From CAYSCS01 sp964429695 (GTDB lineage Bacteria; Acidobacteriota; Aminicenantia; Aminicenantales; Aminicenantaceae), in contig CAYSCS010000056.1 of the NCBI GenBank assembly GCA_964429695.1, forward strand, positions 1 to 60,512: a DNA stretch of 60,512 bases. Reading direction: 5' to 3'. Shown here piece after piece: positions 8,372-17,305 of the stretch; position 1 is the stretch's first letter; each line of letters opens with the position of its first letter. A model generated the notes under the pieces. That model did not search any database and was not told where the DNA came from. It worked only from the letters and a program-made list of their open reading frames with translations. The position numbers and the translations under genes were made by a program.

Positions 8372-9415
8372 ATGAATGATTTTTCTGATTTTAGAAGCGA
8401 TACTGTAACCAGACCAACGCCCAAGATGAGAAAGGCAATGGCAGAAGCAGAAGTAGGAGATGATGTGCTTGGAGATGATCCCACAGTTCAGACTCTTGAG
8501 CAGCTTGCGGCCGAGATAATGGGGAAGGAAGCTTCGCTCTTTGTTCCCTCTGGGACGATGGGGAACGCAATTGCCCTTAAAGTTTGGACAAAAGAGCTGG
8601 AAGAGGTCATCGTCGAAGCTCGCTCTCATATCTACAACATGGAATCGACTCACATGACCTTCATCTCAAGAGTAACTCCAAGGCCTCTTCAATCTCAACG
8701 AGGAGCAATGGACCCCAAAGAAGTTGAAGAAAACATAAGGAAACCTTCCGTTCATATCCCCCGTACTTCTTTAATCTGTGTAGAAAATACACACAATAAT
8801 TGGGGAGGTGCAGTAGTTCCCATCGAGAATCTAAAAGCGCTGAGGGCGATTGCAGATTCCCAGGGAATAAAGATTCATCTTGATGGTGCTCGTATCTTCA
8901 ATGCTAGCCTTGCCTCGGGCGTTTCTGTAAAAGATTATGCTTCAATAGCAGATTCCCTCATGTTCTGTCTTTCTAAAGGGCTCTCTGCTCCTGTGGGATC
9001 AATGCTCACCGGGTCAAGGGAATTTATTGACCAAGCCAGGAGGGTGAGAAAAGCTCTGGGAGGAGGAATGAGGCAGGTGGGAATTCTTGCTGCAGCGGGG
9101 ATTGTTGCACTCACAGAGATGGTTGAGAGGCTTATAGAAGACCATAGGAGAGCAAAAAGGCTTGCTCTTGCTATCTGTGAAATGTCTGGAGTCTTGTTGA
9201 ATCCTGAGCATGTAGAAACCAACATCATCATCTTCGGCTTCAACCATCAAAGATTGACAATTCCTCAATTTCTCGAGGAGCTTAAAAAAAATGGTGTCTT
9301 AGCCTTGGCCACTAGAGGTGGGATTCGCCTTGTGACCCATAAAGATATAGATGATGAAGACATAGAAAGAGCAATTTCCGCATTTCATAAAATTTTGGTT
9401 TCCCCAAGAGTCTAA
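8372..9415 (+). CDS. ltaE: Low-specificity L-threonine aldolase
   Basis: This PLP enzyme splits L-threonine or allo-threonine into glycine and acetaldehyde. The N-terminal signature DFRSDTVTRPTPKMR is typical, as are GDDVLGDDPTV and FVPSGTMGN. The PLP-binding lysine is in FCLSKGLSAPVGS. Length 347 is normal. GTG at 8369 and ATG at 8372 are adjacent; AAGGAGAT at 8357-8364 is better spaced for the ATG. The gene is monocistronic: its end converges with the redox cluster 26 bases away. It may serve glycine supply or threonine breakdown; direction is not visible from sequence. Confidence 0.95.
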   Translation: MNDFSDFRSDTVTRPTPKMRKAMAEAEVGDDVLGDDPTVQTLEQLAAEIMGKEASLFVPSGTMGNAIALKVWTKELEEVIVEARSHIYNMESTHMTFISRVTPRPLQSQRGAMDPKEVEENIRKPSVHIPRTSLICVENTHNNWGGAVVPIENLKALRAIADSQGIKIHLDGARIFNASLASGVSVKDYASIADSLMFCLSKGLSAPVGSMLTGSREFIDQARRVRKALGGGMRQVGILAAAGIVALTEMVERLIEDHRRAKRLALAICEMSGVLLNPEHVETNIIIFGFNHQRLTIPQFLEELKKNGVLALATRGGIRLVTHKDIDDEDIERAISAFHKILVSPRV

Positions 9416-9441
9416 AAATTTTGGGGAATGAATTAAGGAGC

Positions 9442-11415
9442 TTATTCTTTTTCAGAAATTGCCCTTTCCAAAACTTCCACTATATCCAAAACTTTTAGTT
9501 CATCTTCCAGATTCTTCTCTTTGACTGCATCGCTCAACATGGTCACACAGAAAGGACAGGTAGTGGCAATCCATTCTGGCTTAACCTTTAAGGCATCTTC
9601 AAGGCGGGCGGTATTTATTCTCTTACCCGTCCTCTCTTCCATCCACATCCATCCTCCCCCTGCACCGCAGCAGAAAGAGTCTTTTCTTGACCTTTTCATT
9701 TCTTTAATTCTTAAGGAAAGAACCGAATTCAAGATTTTCCTTGGTTCCTCATAGATTCCATTGTACCTACCAAGATAGCAGGGGTCATGATAAGTCAGAA
9801 TTTTATCAAGGGGCTTCTCAAATTTGAGTTTACCATTTTTAATTTGTTCCAAGAGAAATTGGGCGTGATGAATGATTTCTCCTTTAAAGCCGAGCTGGGG
9901 ATATTCGTTCTTCAAGGTGTTGTAGCAATGGGGGCAGGTTGTTAAGATTTTTTTTATTTTGTAACGATTGAAGGTTTCGATGTTTGCTTGAGCAAGTAGC
10001 TGATAGAGATACTCATTCCCAACTCGTCGAGCTGGGTCACCACAACAGCCTTCTTCTTTTCCAAGAATGGCGAATTTTATTTTCAGGAAATTGAGGATTT
10101 TAACCATGGCAAGCATAACTTTTTTATTCCGCTCATCATAAGACCGAAGGCAGCCCACAAAAAAGAGGTAATCAAGATTATTTCCCTCAACTTGAGAGAG
10201 AAGGGGAAGATTTAACTCCTTAGCCCAGTCTTCGCGAGAATCTCTGCTTATTCCCCAGGGGTTGGAATTCCTTTCCAGGCCTTTGAAAGTCAACATCAAT
10301 TCCTCAGGAAAATTGCTTTCCATGAGAACTTGGTAGCGCCTCATCTCCACTATCTTCTCCACATGTTCAACGTATACTGGACAATGTTCCATACAAGAGC
10401 CACAGGTTGTGCATGCCCAGAGAGAATCTTTATCTATTACCTTCCCTACTAAGGGAGGAGATTCTTCTGATTTAATTTCCTTTGATTTGGACTTCCGTAG
10501 TCGAGAAACGTGGAGGCGCATGTGGTCCCGCAAATTAATTATGATTCTCTTGGGAGAAAGGGGTTTTTGCGTGAGATGAGCAGGACAGTTATCCTCACAT
10601 CTTCCGCAGCGGGTACAGGCATCGAGGTCAAGAAGTGCTTTCCAGGTAAATTCTTGTATCTTGGAGACCCCGAAACTTTCTGCTCTTTCATCTTCTAGGT
10701 TAAGGTAAGGAAGGGCGCCCCTGTGTCTGAGCGAACGAAAAATTATGTTTGTGCTTGAACTCACAATGTGGAAAAGCTTGGAGTAGGGGATGAGGGAAAG
10801 GCTTAAAAAAACGAGGAAAAGATGGATTCTGAACATTATTAGAGCAAATGTTGAAAGGCTAGTGCTTTTTTTAATAATCAAATTCAGGATAATTGCTACT
10901 CCATTCCCAACCGGTGTCCAGGCACGAGCTACGTCCTTTACGACTGAAAGCCTTGCTCCTTCGAGCATGAAGCCGCTCAGAATAATCAGCGTGGGAAGAA
11001 GGAGGGCAATTAGGTCTTCTCTCCGATTGTCCAGTCGAGGTGGATGAGTTACATAGCGACGATGAAAAGCAAGAAGGAGGGCAAGCAGTGCGGTAAACCC
11101 CAAAAGGTCGAGAAATAATGATAAGCCCCTTGCCAGAAAAAGGGGAAGAGAGAAGACAAACTGGACGGCGAAAATGATTCCCAGGGGGATAAGGAAGCCG
11201 TAGAAAAGGAAAAGATGAATCAGCCCCGGATAGAGTTCGCGAAGGATTCTCCTATGAAAGATTATGTCGATGAGAAAGGATTTAAGTCCGGGAAAAAATT
11301 TATTTATGTTTTTATCCTCTTTTCCTATTTTCCAAACTTCCACCCTCCTCCTTAGCCCCCAAGAAAAAATTAAAATAAAGATTAGAATAAGACAGATGTC
11401 AAAGGCCTTGATCAT
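9442..11415 (-). CDS. Membrane-bound HdrD/DsrK-like iron-sulfur oxidoreductase with NarI-like cytochrome b domain
   Basis: The protein is a fusion. About residues 1-230 contain six hydrophobic segments with histidines (HLFLFYGF, AFHRRYVTHP, FRIHLFLVF, KLFHIV) like the heme b subunits NarI/DsrM. A ferredoxin domain with two [4Fe-4S] motifs follows: CTRCGRCEDNCP near residue 267 and CTTCGSCMEHCP near 336. Two CCG domains of heterodisulfide-reductase type complete it, with GCCGDPAR plus TTCPHC and FCCGAGGG plus TTCPFC, ligands for a noncubane [4Fe-4S] site. The whole resembles DsrMK or HmeCD joined in one chain. It is the last gene of the seven-gene cluster. A role passing electrons between quinone and a cytoplasmic thiol/disulfide or ETF partner is inferred from the family. 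Confidence 0.88.
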   Translation of the reverse strand: MIKAFDICLILIFILIFSWGLRRRVEVWKIGKEDKNINKFFPGLKSFLIDIIFHRRILRELYPGLIHLFLFYGFLIPLGIIFAVQFVFSLPLFLARGLSLFLDLLGFTALLALLLAFHRRYVTHPPRLDNRREDLIALLLPTLIILSGFMLEGARLSVVKDVARAWTPVGNGVAIILNLIIKKSTSLSTFALIMFRIHLFLVFLSLSLIPYSKLFHIVSSSTNIIFRSLRHRGALPYLNLEDERAESFGVSKIQEFTWKALLDLDACTRCGRCEDNCPAHLTQKPLSPKRIIINLRDHMRLHVSRLRKSKSKEIKSEESPPLVGKVIDKDSLWACTTCGSCMEHCPVYVEHVEKIVEMRRYQVLMESNFPEELMLTFKGLERNSNPWGISRDSREDWAKELNLPLLSQVEGNNLDYLFFVGCLRSYDERNKKVMLAMVKILNFLKIKFAILGKEEGCCGDPARRVGNEYLYQLLAQANIETFNRYKIKKILTTCPHCYNTLKNEYPQLGFKGEIIHHAQFLLEQIKNGKLKFEKPLDKILTYHDPCYLGRYNGIYEEPRKILNSVLSLRIKEMKRSRKDSFCCGAGGGWMWMEERTGKRINTARLEDALKVKPEWIATTCPFCVTMLSDAVKEKNLEDELKVLDIVEVLERAISEKE

Positions 11416-11466
11416 CCTTGTCTAACCTTCCTGAAGAGAAACAATTGATTCTCTACTCATTCCTTA

Positions 11467-12108
11467 TTACTTTATTATTTTTTCTCTAGGCGAAGGCACA
11501 AATTCTTTTTCAAGAGTGGCCCATATCTTTCCGGGAATGAGAATCGTCTCATGACAATTTAGGCACTTTTGATTCATCGGCATTCCTTGAAATTCTTTGA
11601 AATGGCAGCCAAGGCAATCTTCAATCGTGGGACGGTTTGTGCTTCCCTCTAAGTAATCATGGCTGCTGTTACGGTGGCAACTCACACAACTCAAGTTTTC
11701 TTGGGCATGTATTCTGTGATTGAATTTAACGGTTTTTTTCTTGGGATTGTAGCCATGCTCCATGAGCTGCGGGTGACAATCAAGACATCTCTGGGAAACG
11801 AGTTCATCATCGGCAAGATAACCGGGTGGCACAAGCTGATCGCGGAAGTGGAGAAGTAGATTCCAGTTTTCGGGAATAAGCTTGAATCGAGACGAGTGAC
11901 AAGCCGAGCAACTTGCCTCCTGAGAAGGATGGCCCTTTGAATTTTTCCAGAGAGGGTGGAGCTCAGGATGGCATTTTCTGCAGGCTTTTTCGGAAGTGGC
12001 TGAGTAACGGATAAGGAAGGCCACGAGATATCCGCAACCTGAGAGAAGGGCTACTAAAAGAACGAGGATCAGGAATTTTCTTTTTTTCCTTTTACCTCTC
12101 ACTTCCAC
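11467..12108 (-). CDS. Hexaheme membrane-anchored cytochrome c, NapC/NrfH-like
   Basis: A single N-terminal anchor (about residues 12-33) is followed by six CxxCH motifs: CRKCH, CSACH, CLDCH, CVSCH, CLGCH and CLNCH. The anchor plus closely packed hemes resembles NapC/NrfH quinol dehydrogenases, which have four or five hemes, but this one has six in 213 residues. The periplasmic heme domain would exchange electrons with the quinone pool or with the other cytochrome of the cluster. It starts 13 bases after the propeller gene and ends 51 bases before the HdrD-like gene, so it is part of the same transcription unit. Exact donor and acceptor are unknown. Confidence 0.85.
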   Translation of the reverse strand: MEVRGKRKKRKFLILVLLVALLSGCGYLVAFLIRYSATSEKACRKCHPELHPLWKNSKGHPSQEASCSACHSSRFKLIPENWNLLLHFRDQLVPPGYLADDELVSQRCLDCHPQLMEHGYNPKKKTVKFNHRIHAQENLSCVSCHRNSSHDYLEGSTNRPTIEDCLGCHFKEFQGMPMNQKCLNCHETILIPGKIWATLEKEFVPSPREKIIK

Positions 12109-12121
12109 TTGCTCACTCCCT

Positions 12122-13399
12122 TTATTCTTGTAGGCTGAGGAGGTAAAATTCAGGAGTATTTCTTCCTGCGGGAATTCCAGAGAGAATTAGTTTTTTACCC
12201 TTAAAATCCAGAACTTTGGGTGTCCAGAAAGAGGGCACTTGAGGAAAATCGAGAAGAGAAATTCTTTTTTCATCAGGTGAGGCTTCTTCATCGAAAATAA
12301 TCGTCTCTTTACCTGAGCCTAGGTCTAACATCACCCCTCTGTAGATGTGTTTAAAAATTAGGCGTTTCCCATTTCCCGAGAAATCAAAAAATTCGATTTG
12401 AGATGAAATCTTTGACTCTAAAAGCCTTAATCCTTCGTCATCAGAGTTGATGAGATAAGTTCCCATCCCTTCTTTTTTATTTCCATTGTAAAAGAAGATG
12501 ATTGATTTCCCGTCGAAACTCATCTCTGCTTGAGTGAACCAGCGATCGTGGAAATCTGTTATTCTTTTTAGAGATTGACCTTCCCAATCTGTTAAGAATA
12601 AGTCATAATCGTTTTCGACCTCTGAAGCCTGCGCACCAAAAATGACCAGTTCTCCGTTTCCGCTTATCGCAAAAGACCATCCTCCGCCCGTCAGGGGATT
12701 GCGGGGAAAGGAAGACCAGACCCACTCCTTTTCCTTAAAATCAGGAGCCAGTATGGTTCTCTGCCTTTCTTCGGCAAGGTCCAGGAACAATAAACAGCTT
12801 GCGTTTCCATAGCGTCTCGGTCCGAGATGCCCCTTAAGCACAAGGGCAATCCTCTTTCCTTCATGGTCCAAAGCGTAGGTAGAGATTCTTTCCCAGGAAT
12901 CACTCTTGAAACCTAATTTTTCAAACTTCATTTCGCTCAATGCTTTTATAGGAAAGGAGATTAGTTTTAATTGAGTGCCATCAGTTTTCAGGACGGCAAG
13001 ATAATGATCGAGGATGTGGTAAGGCGCGCCGATGCTGAGGGAAAGAATGGCGATTTTTCCGTCTCCACTTAAAACAGGAGGCTTTGAGCCTATTTTAAGG
13101 CTTGCTTCCTCGAAAGGTGGAAGTGCCTGGAGCCTATCCTCAACAAACAGCTCTCTTTCCTTAGCTTGAGCGATATCAATTACTCTAAGAGCCCTGATGG
13201 ATTTCCCCTCCTTCTGAGTTTCCAGGGTATATATCATAGTATTTCCATCATCGCTCAGGCAAGGGAAAAAAACCTTATCATTTCCCGAATAGGTTAGCCT
13301 CAGGATACTGGTTTTTGTCTCTTTACTTAAAGCGCTCTCCATGGTCCCCAAGGATGATAAAAAGAGGATGTAAAAGATACAGATGAGTTTATTCTTCAT
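12122..13399 (-). CDS. Exported TolB/WD40-like beta-propeller protein
   Basis: A signal peptide (MKNKLICIFYILFLSSLGT) begins a 425-residue protein. It then has repeated TolB/PD40-type blades: FPCLSDDGNTMIYT, PPVLSGDGKIAILS, AISGNGELVIFGA, EMSFDGKSIIFFY and FDFSGNGKRLIF, each with the S-x-D/N-G core. There is no heme, iron-sulfur or catalytic motif. It sits inside the redox operon between the molybdopterin-type subunit (start of the propeller gene is 21 bases from the end of that gene) and the hexaheme cytochrome. Being translated with electron-transfer subunits, it may scaffold the periplasmic parts. This is an inference from position. Confidence 0.78.
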   Translation of the reverse strand: MKNKLICIFYILFLSSLGTMESALSKETKTSILRLTYSGNDKVFFPCLSDDGNTMIYTLETQKEGKSIRALRVIDIAQAKERELFVEDRLQALPPFEEASLKIGSKPPVLSGDGKIAILSLSIGAPYHILDHYLAVLKTDGTQLKLISFPIKALSEMKFEKLGFKSDSWERISTYALDHEGKRIALVLKGHLGPRRYGNASCLLFLDLAEERQRTILAPDFKEKEWVWSSFPRNPLTGGGWSFAISGNGELVIFGAQASEVENDYDLFLTDWEGQSLKRITDFHDRWFTQAEMSFDGKSIIFFYNGNKKEGMGTYLINSDDEGLRLLESKISSQIEFFDFSGNGKRLIFKHIYRGVMLDLGSGKETIIFDEEASPDEKRISLLDFPQVPSFWTPKVLDFKGKKLILSGIPAGRNTPEFYLLSLQE

Positions 13400-13420
13400 G
13401 AGGTTCTTACCTCCAAGCCT

Positions 13421-15727
13421 TCAATTTTCCTTTGAAGCTATTCTTTCTATCCTAACTATGGTATCTTTCAGACCATAGCCTTCTCCTCTCAAATCAATTC
13501 TCTTTTCGATTAGCTGCATAGGATTCACACCCTTTCCTTCATCTCCCCACCAGATAAGATTAGTGTCTTGATCTTCGCTCTTGAATTTTTCTCCCTTTGC
13601 CAACTTTGTATCCCCTTTATGACCAAAACCCTCGGCTAAGGCCACTGAGTGAGGGTGAATAAGGTTTGTGCTCATGACTTGAACCAGGAGAGAGCCTACA
13701 GGAGAGGTTAGTCTCACTTTTTCTCCGTCTTTAATTCCCATCTTTCTCGTAACATTTTTATTCATCCAGAGAAGGTTCTTGTGTTTTATTTCTTTTAGCC
13801 ACTTCGAGTTTAGGAGTTGGGGAGAGAAAAGGTTTGTTTTAAAAGTGGTAAGGATGAATTCCCCAGGGCCGAGCCTCTTAGAGGACGGAGGGGGAAGATA
13901 TTCAGGGAGAAGGGGAAAGGCCTTGGGTTGAGTCTTTGATAATTTGGTAGAGATTAAGTTAACTTCTTTAACCTCAATACTTTTCAAGAATTGAATTTTT
14001 TTCTTCAATTTTAAAAAACCTGAAGACTTCAATTGAGTAAAATCTAGCTTTTCTTCAGACCAGGGAGGGGAGGAAAGGTATTGTCTGATGAAGTCCTGGA
14101 AAGTCTTATAAGGTAACCTCTCCAGCAGCTTATTTCCTATCCTCTTGCTCAGCTCAAGGCAAATTTCTGCCAAGCCTTTGGCTTCTCCTCTTGGTTTGAA
14201 GGAAGGCTGAATCATCTTCCCTTCCTTGAATTCTGGGGACCTTAAAATTTCAGAAGTGCTTAAAAGCGAAACAACAGGTTGACGCAGGCTTAATACTGGT
14301 TCTAATTGAGGAGAAAATGTCTTTCGTATTCCCCAGGTCTCAAGATATGAGGCTGCGGGAAGGAAAAGATCTGCATGGATTGCTGTCTCTGTCAAGTGTG
14401 TATCCATCACCACGAGAAAAGGTATTCTCTTCTCATCTCTGAGCAGTTCTTCACTTGAGAGGCACTCAGGGTCTTCATAGGCTGGATTGGAGTGGATTAC
14501 AAAGTAGGTATCAATTTTTTCACTGTATTCTGTTATTCCCCTTATGACTGAAGAAAAACTCTGCCTGATTTTATCTTGAGAGAATAGGGGTGATTTTAAG
14601 ATATCTTCTTTTATAAGATAAAGCCCACCTTCTCTTGAAATGTTACCAGCGATAATATTCAGGAGGAGAATTGCCCTTGCATTTTCAAAGCCATTTTGAT
14701 GATCAAACAACCCTCCACCTCCAATGGCTAAGGAAGGCTTCAACGTCGAAAACTCGATTGCCAATTTTTCTATTAGAAAGGCATCTATTCCAGTTTCAGC
14801 TTCGGCTTCCTTGAGCGTATAGCGCTTAAGGTGATTGTTTAATTCCGAAAGAGGCACGCTCAAGTAGTTCTGGATAGATTCTCTATCCTCAAGTCCATTC
14901 TCTAAGATAAGGCGAGACATCGCCAGAGCAACAATGCCATCTGTTCCTGATTTAATGGGGTACCAGGCATTGCTCATTGAAGCTGTTTCTGACATCCTGA
15001 CATCAAAAGTAATAATCTTTGCCCCCTTCTCAGTCTGGGCCTTGAGCAGGCTATGGGCAATGTTTATGAACTGGTCATGATTGGCATAAGGATTTGCCCC
15101 GAAATTGAGGATGAATCTACAATTTTCAAGGTCTTCGAAATACGTTGTGGTTCCTGTCATAGAAAATAGGGCACGGTCGCGGTTTAGATTCTTCAAAGCC
15201 CTTCTCTCTATCATTCGGGTAGCATTTATTTCCTTTAGAAATAGTTCAAAAAGGAAATCATCCTCTCCTTTATCAACCACAAATTCATCTATTCTTTTCT
15301 CCTCTATCATCCTTTTTAATCTGGAGGCAAGGAGGTTATAAGCCTCATCCCAGGTGATTCTTTCCCACTTGCCGCTTCCCCTGGGTCCAGTCCTCTTTAG
15401 AGGAAAAAGGATTCTTTCAGGATCATTTGCCAGATTTATTCCGGCTATCCCTTTGGCGCAGATTCTGCCTTTATTCAGAGGATGGTGGGGATTACCCAGG
15501 ATTTGAACCAATCTTCCTTGGTTGAGGAAGGCTATTATCCCACAGCCTGCAGGGCAGAGCTCACAGGTTGTGGGAATCGAGGCTAGCTTCTTCAGAGAAG
15601 TTCTAGAAACGCTACTCACTTTTTCCTGAAACTCGCCCTTCTTGAGGGCGGAAAAACCCATCGCCGCTTGAGCAAGAAGGATTCCTGACTTGAGGAATTG
15701 ACGCCTTGAGATTTCTTTTCTTTTCAT
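13421..15727 (-). CDS. Tat-exported molybdopterin oxidoreductase-family subunit, possibly metal-free (QrcB-like)
   Basis: The protein belongs to the DMSO-reductase superfamily. The twin-arginine signal is SRRQFLKSG at about residues 7-15, which fixes the start at 15727 rather than the longer frame at 15763. A [4Fe-4S] motif CELCPAGCG...GRICAKG (C-x2-C-x3-C-x~27-C) follows. The fold continues with WERITWDEAYNLL, FILNFGANP and a C-terminal dinucleotide-binding domain. In catalytic relatives a Cys, Sec or Ser ligates Mo/W shortly before the 'FGSNP' strand. Here the matching stretch (about residues 170-200, RRALKNLNRDRALFSMTG) has none. That resembles QrcB and ActB1, which are electron-transfer or scaffold subunits. 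It is adjacent to NrfD and ferredoxin subunits, as in CISM complexes. Confidence 0.85.
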   Translation of the reverse strand: MKRKEISRRQFLKSGILLAQAAMGFSALKKGEFQEKVSSVSRTSLKKLASIPTTCELCPAGCGIIAFLNQGRLVQILGNPHHPLNKGRICAKGIAGINLANDPERILFPLKRTGPRGSGKWERITWDEAYNLLASRLKRMIEEKRIDEFVVDKGEDDFLFELFLKEINATRMIERRALKNLNRDRALFSMTGTTTYFEDLENCRFILNFGANPYANHDQFINIAHSLLKAQTEKGAKIITFDVRMSETASMSNAWYPIKSGTDGIVALAMSRLILENGLEDRESIQNYLSVPLSELNNHLKRYTLKEAEAETGIDAFLIEKLAIEFSTLKPSLAIGGGGLFDHQNGFENARAILLLNIIAGNISREGGLYLIKEDILKSPLFSQDKIRQSFSSVIRGITEYSEKIDTYFVIHSNPAYEDPECLSSEELLRDEKRIPFLVVMDTHLTETAIHADLFLPAASYLETWGIRKTFSPQLEPVLSLRQPVVSLLSTSEILRSPEFKEGKMIQPSFKPRGEAKGLAEICLELSKRIGNKLLERLPYKTFQDFIRQYLSSPPWSEEKLDFTQLKSSGFLKLKKKIQFLKSIEVKEVNLISTKLSKTQPKAFPLLPEYLPPPSSKRLGPGEFILTTFKTNLFSPQLLNSKWLKEIKHKNLLWMNKNVTRKMGIKDGEKVRLTSPVGSLLVQVMSTNLIHPHSVALAEGFGHKGDTKLAKGEKFKSEDQDTNLIWWGDEGKGVNPMQLIEKRIDLRGEGYGLKDTIVRIERIASKEN

Positions 15728-15740
15728 GCGTTTTTTTCTT

Positions 15741-16637
15741 TCATAGCAGGGGTAAAAATTCACCGCCCACGACTACCACATATCTCATGAAGAAGATCCC
15801 GATGACTACAAGCAGAGAAGCAAGCGCCATGGTGAAGGATGACCTTAATCTTGGTGTTGTGAGGATGATGAAGGGAATTATCTTTCCCAGGAGGTTTTCT
15901 AAGCCGATGAACAGAAGACTGAATTTTCCAGTCAAAAGAATATGAGCTACTTCCTGGGCATCTGAATGGGAGATGGAAAGGACCGCGAGCTCGCAACCTG
16001 TGAGGAAAAGGTCAAAAACAATCATCCAGGCCAGCAACTTTCCCAGATTGAAGATTAGAGCAGTGTTGACTTTCCTTTCTCGGGAAAAGAGAAGATCCCT
16101 GATGATGCTTATCAGAATCATCAAGGCTATCCCTGAAACAACGGCAGAAACCAAGAAGAGAATAGGCATCAATGCTGTGTTCCAGAGTGCCCTTGCCTTC
16201 CCAAAGGCGAGGATGAATCCCGTATAGCCATGAACAGCGATGGCTAAGGGAATCCCGATTAGGCCAAAGATTCTGGCGAACCTGAGGTTTTCTCTGAACA
16301 TGTAATATCCATAGATGATGCAATTTACAGGATAGAGGATGAGCAAAAATGAACCCCAGGTGATGGGGGAAGACATGTTTAGATAAAAGAAGAGGTGCCA
16401 GCTACGGGTGGGCATTCCGATGTGAAGGAGAAGAAAAAGAGGAGCAATCACGAGGACTAAAGTAGCCACAACGACTCCTATTTTCCCTAAAGGCTTATAT
16501 TGATTAAGACCGAAACCATAAGCCAGAGTGGAGAGAATGAAAGAGCCTGCGCTCAAGCCTGTAAGATAAAAATAGATGGCGATGAAGAGGCCGAAGGCTT
16601 CCTGGTGATTGATGTTATACAATACTTGAGGTTCCAT
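15741..16637 (-). CDS. NrfD/PsrC-like integral membrane quinone-interacting subunit
   Basis: The protein has 298 residues and about eight transmembrane helices spread along its length. The start region, HQEAFGLFIAIYFYLTGLSAGSFIL, matches the NrfD/PsrC family (W/F-G-...-Y-x-F-L-x-G-x-x-A-G). In family members this subunit holds the quinone site and in some cases conducts protons; it has no heme. It lies between the ferredoxin gene (59 bases upstream) and the molybdopterin-type gene (13 bases downstream), the B-C-A order seen in tetrathionate-reductase-like operons. It should anchor the two exported subunits to the membrane. Confidence 0.9.
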   Translation of the reverse strand: MEPQVLYNINHQEAFGLFIAIYFYLTGLSAGSFILSTLAYGFGLNQYKPLGKIGVVVATLVLVIAPLFLLLHIGMPTRSWHLFFYLNMSSPITWGSFLLILYPVNCIIYGYYMFRENLRFARIFGLIGIPLAIAVHGYTGFILAFGKARALWNTALMPILFLVSAVVSGIALMILISIIRDLLFSRERKVNTALIFNLGKLLAWMIVFDLFLTGCELAVLSISHSDAQEVAHILLTGKFSLLFIGLENLLGKIIPFIILTTPRLRSSFTMALASLLVVIGIFFMRYVVVVGGEFLPLL

Positions 16638-16696
16638 CTCTTTTCCTTAGAGCTCCTTACCCTGGTCGATGGTTTTATATCCAGATTTATTGTCTT

Positions 16697-17290
16697 TCAT
16701 CTCTTGCTTAATTTTTTTGCCTCGACGACTGAGTCGTCTAGCCCAATATAGAAAACGCAGGGTTTGGTCCCAAACTCTGGCTTTATCACTTGGGTTGGGT
16801 TTTTTGCAAGTGCCTTGGAGATTTCGCTTTCAGGGTCGTTTAAGTCTCCGAAGCAAATGGCTCCTGTAGGGCAGGCAAGGACACAGGCTGGTTTGAGTCC
16901 TGCATCGACTCGATGGTGACAGAAGAAGCATTTCTCTACTATCTTTTTAGTGGGATGAACATACCTTACACCATAGGGGCAGGCTGCCATACAATATCGA
17001 CAGCCTATGCAACGGTGCGGGTCTATATACACGATTCCATCGGGTCGCTTGAAAGACGCCCATACTGGACAGACTGTGACACAAATTGGGTTTTCACAAT
17101 TGTTACACACTATGGGAAGAAAGTGTTGTCTTGCATGAGGATAGTTTCCTATTTCTACAACCTTAACCCAGGACCTCCAGACACCAAGAGGAACGTTGTT
17201 TTCGCTCTTACAGACAACAGAGCAAGTGTGGCAACCGATGCAGAGCCGAAGGTCGATCAGCATCCCGTATCTCTTTTTTTTATCTTCCAT
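16697..17290 (-). CDS. Four-cluster ferredoxin subunit (NrfC/PsrB/TtrB type)
   Basis: The protein has 197 residues and binding motifs for four [4Fe-4S] clusters: CIGCHTCSVVC, CENPICVTVC, CIGCRYCMAACPYG, and CFFCHHR...CVLACPTG. The spacing matches the electron-transfer subunit of CISM complexes. There is no Tat or Sec signal, so it would be exported as a hitchhiker with the Tat-signalled subunit, as is common in this family. It is 15 bases from the heptaheme cytochrome gene and precedes nrfD. It should carry electrons between the membrane quinone site and the heme or molybdopterin-type subunits. Confidence 0.93.
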   Translation of the reverse strand: MEDKKKRYGMLIDLRLCIGCHTCSVVCKSENNVPLGVWRSWVKVVEIGNYPHARQHFLPIVCNNCENPICVTVCPVWASFKRPDGIVYIDPHRCIGCRYCMAACPYGVRYVHPTKKIVEKCFFCHHRVDAGLKPACVLACPTGAICFGDLNDPESEISKALAKNPTQVIKPEFGTKPCVFYIGLDDSVVEAKKLSKR

Positions 17291-17305
17291 AGTAAATAAC
17301 TTTTT

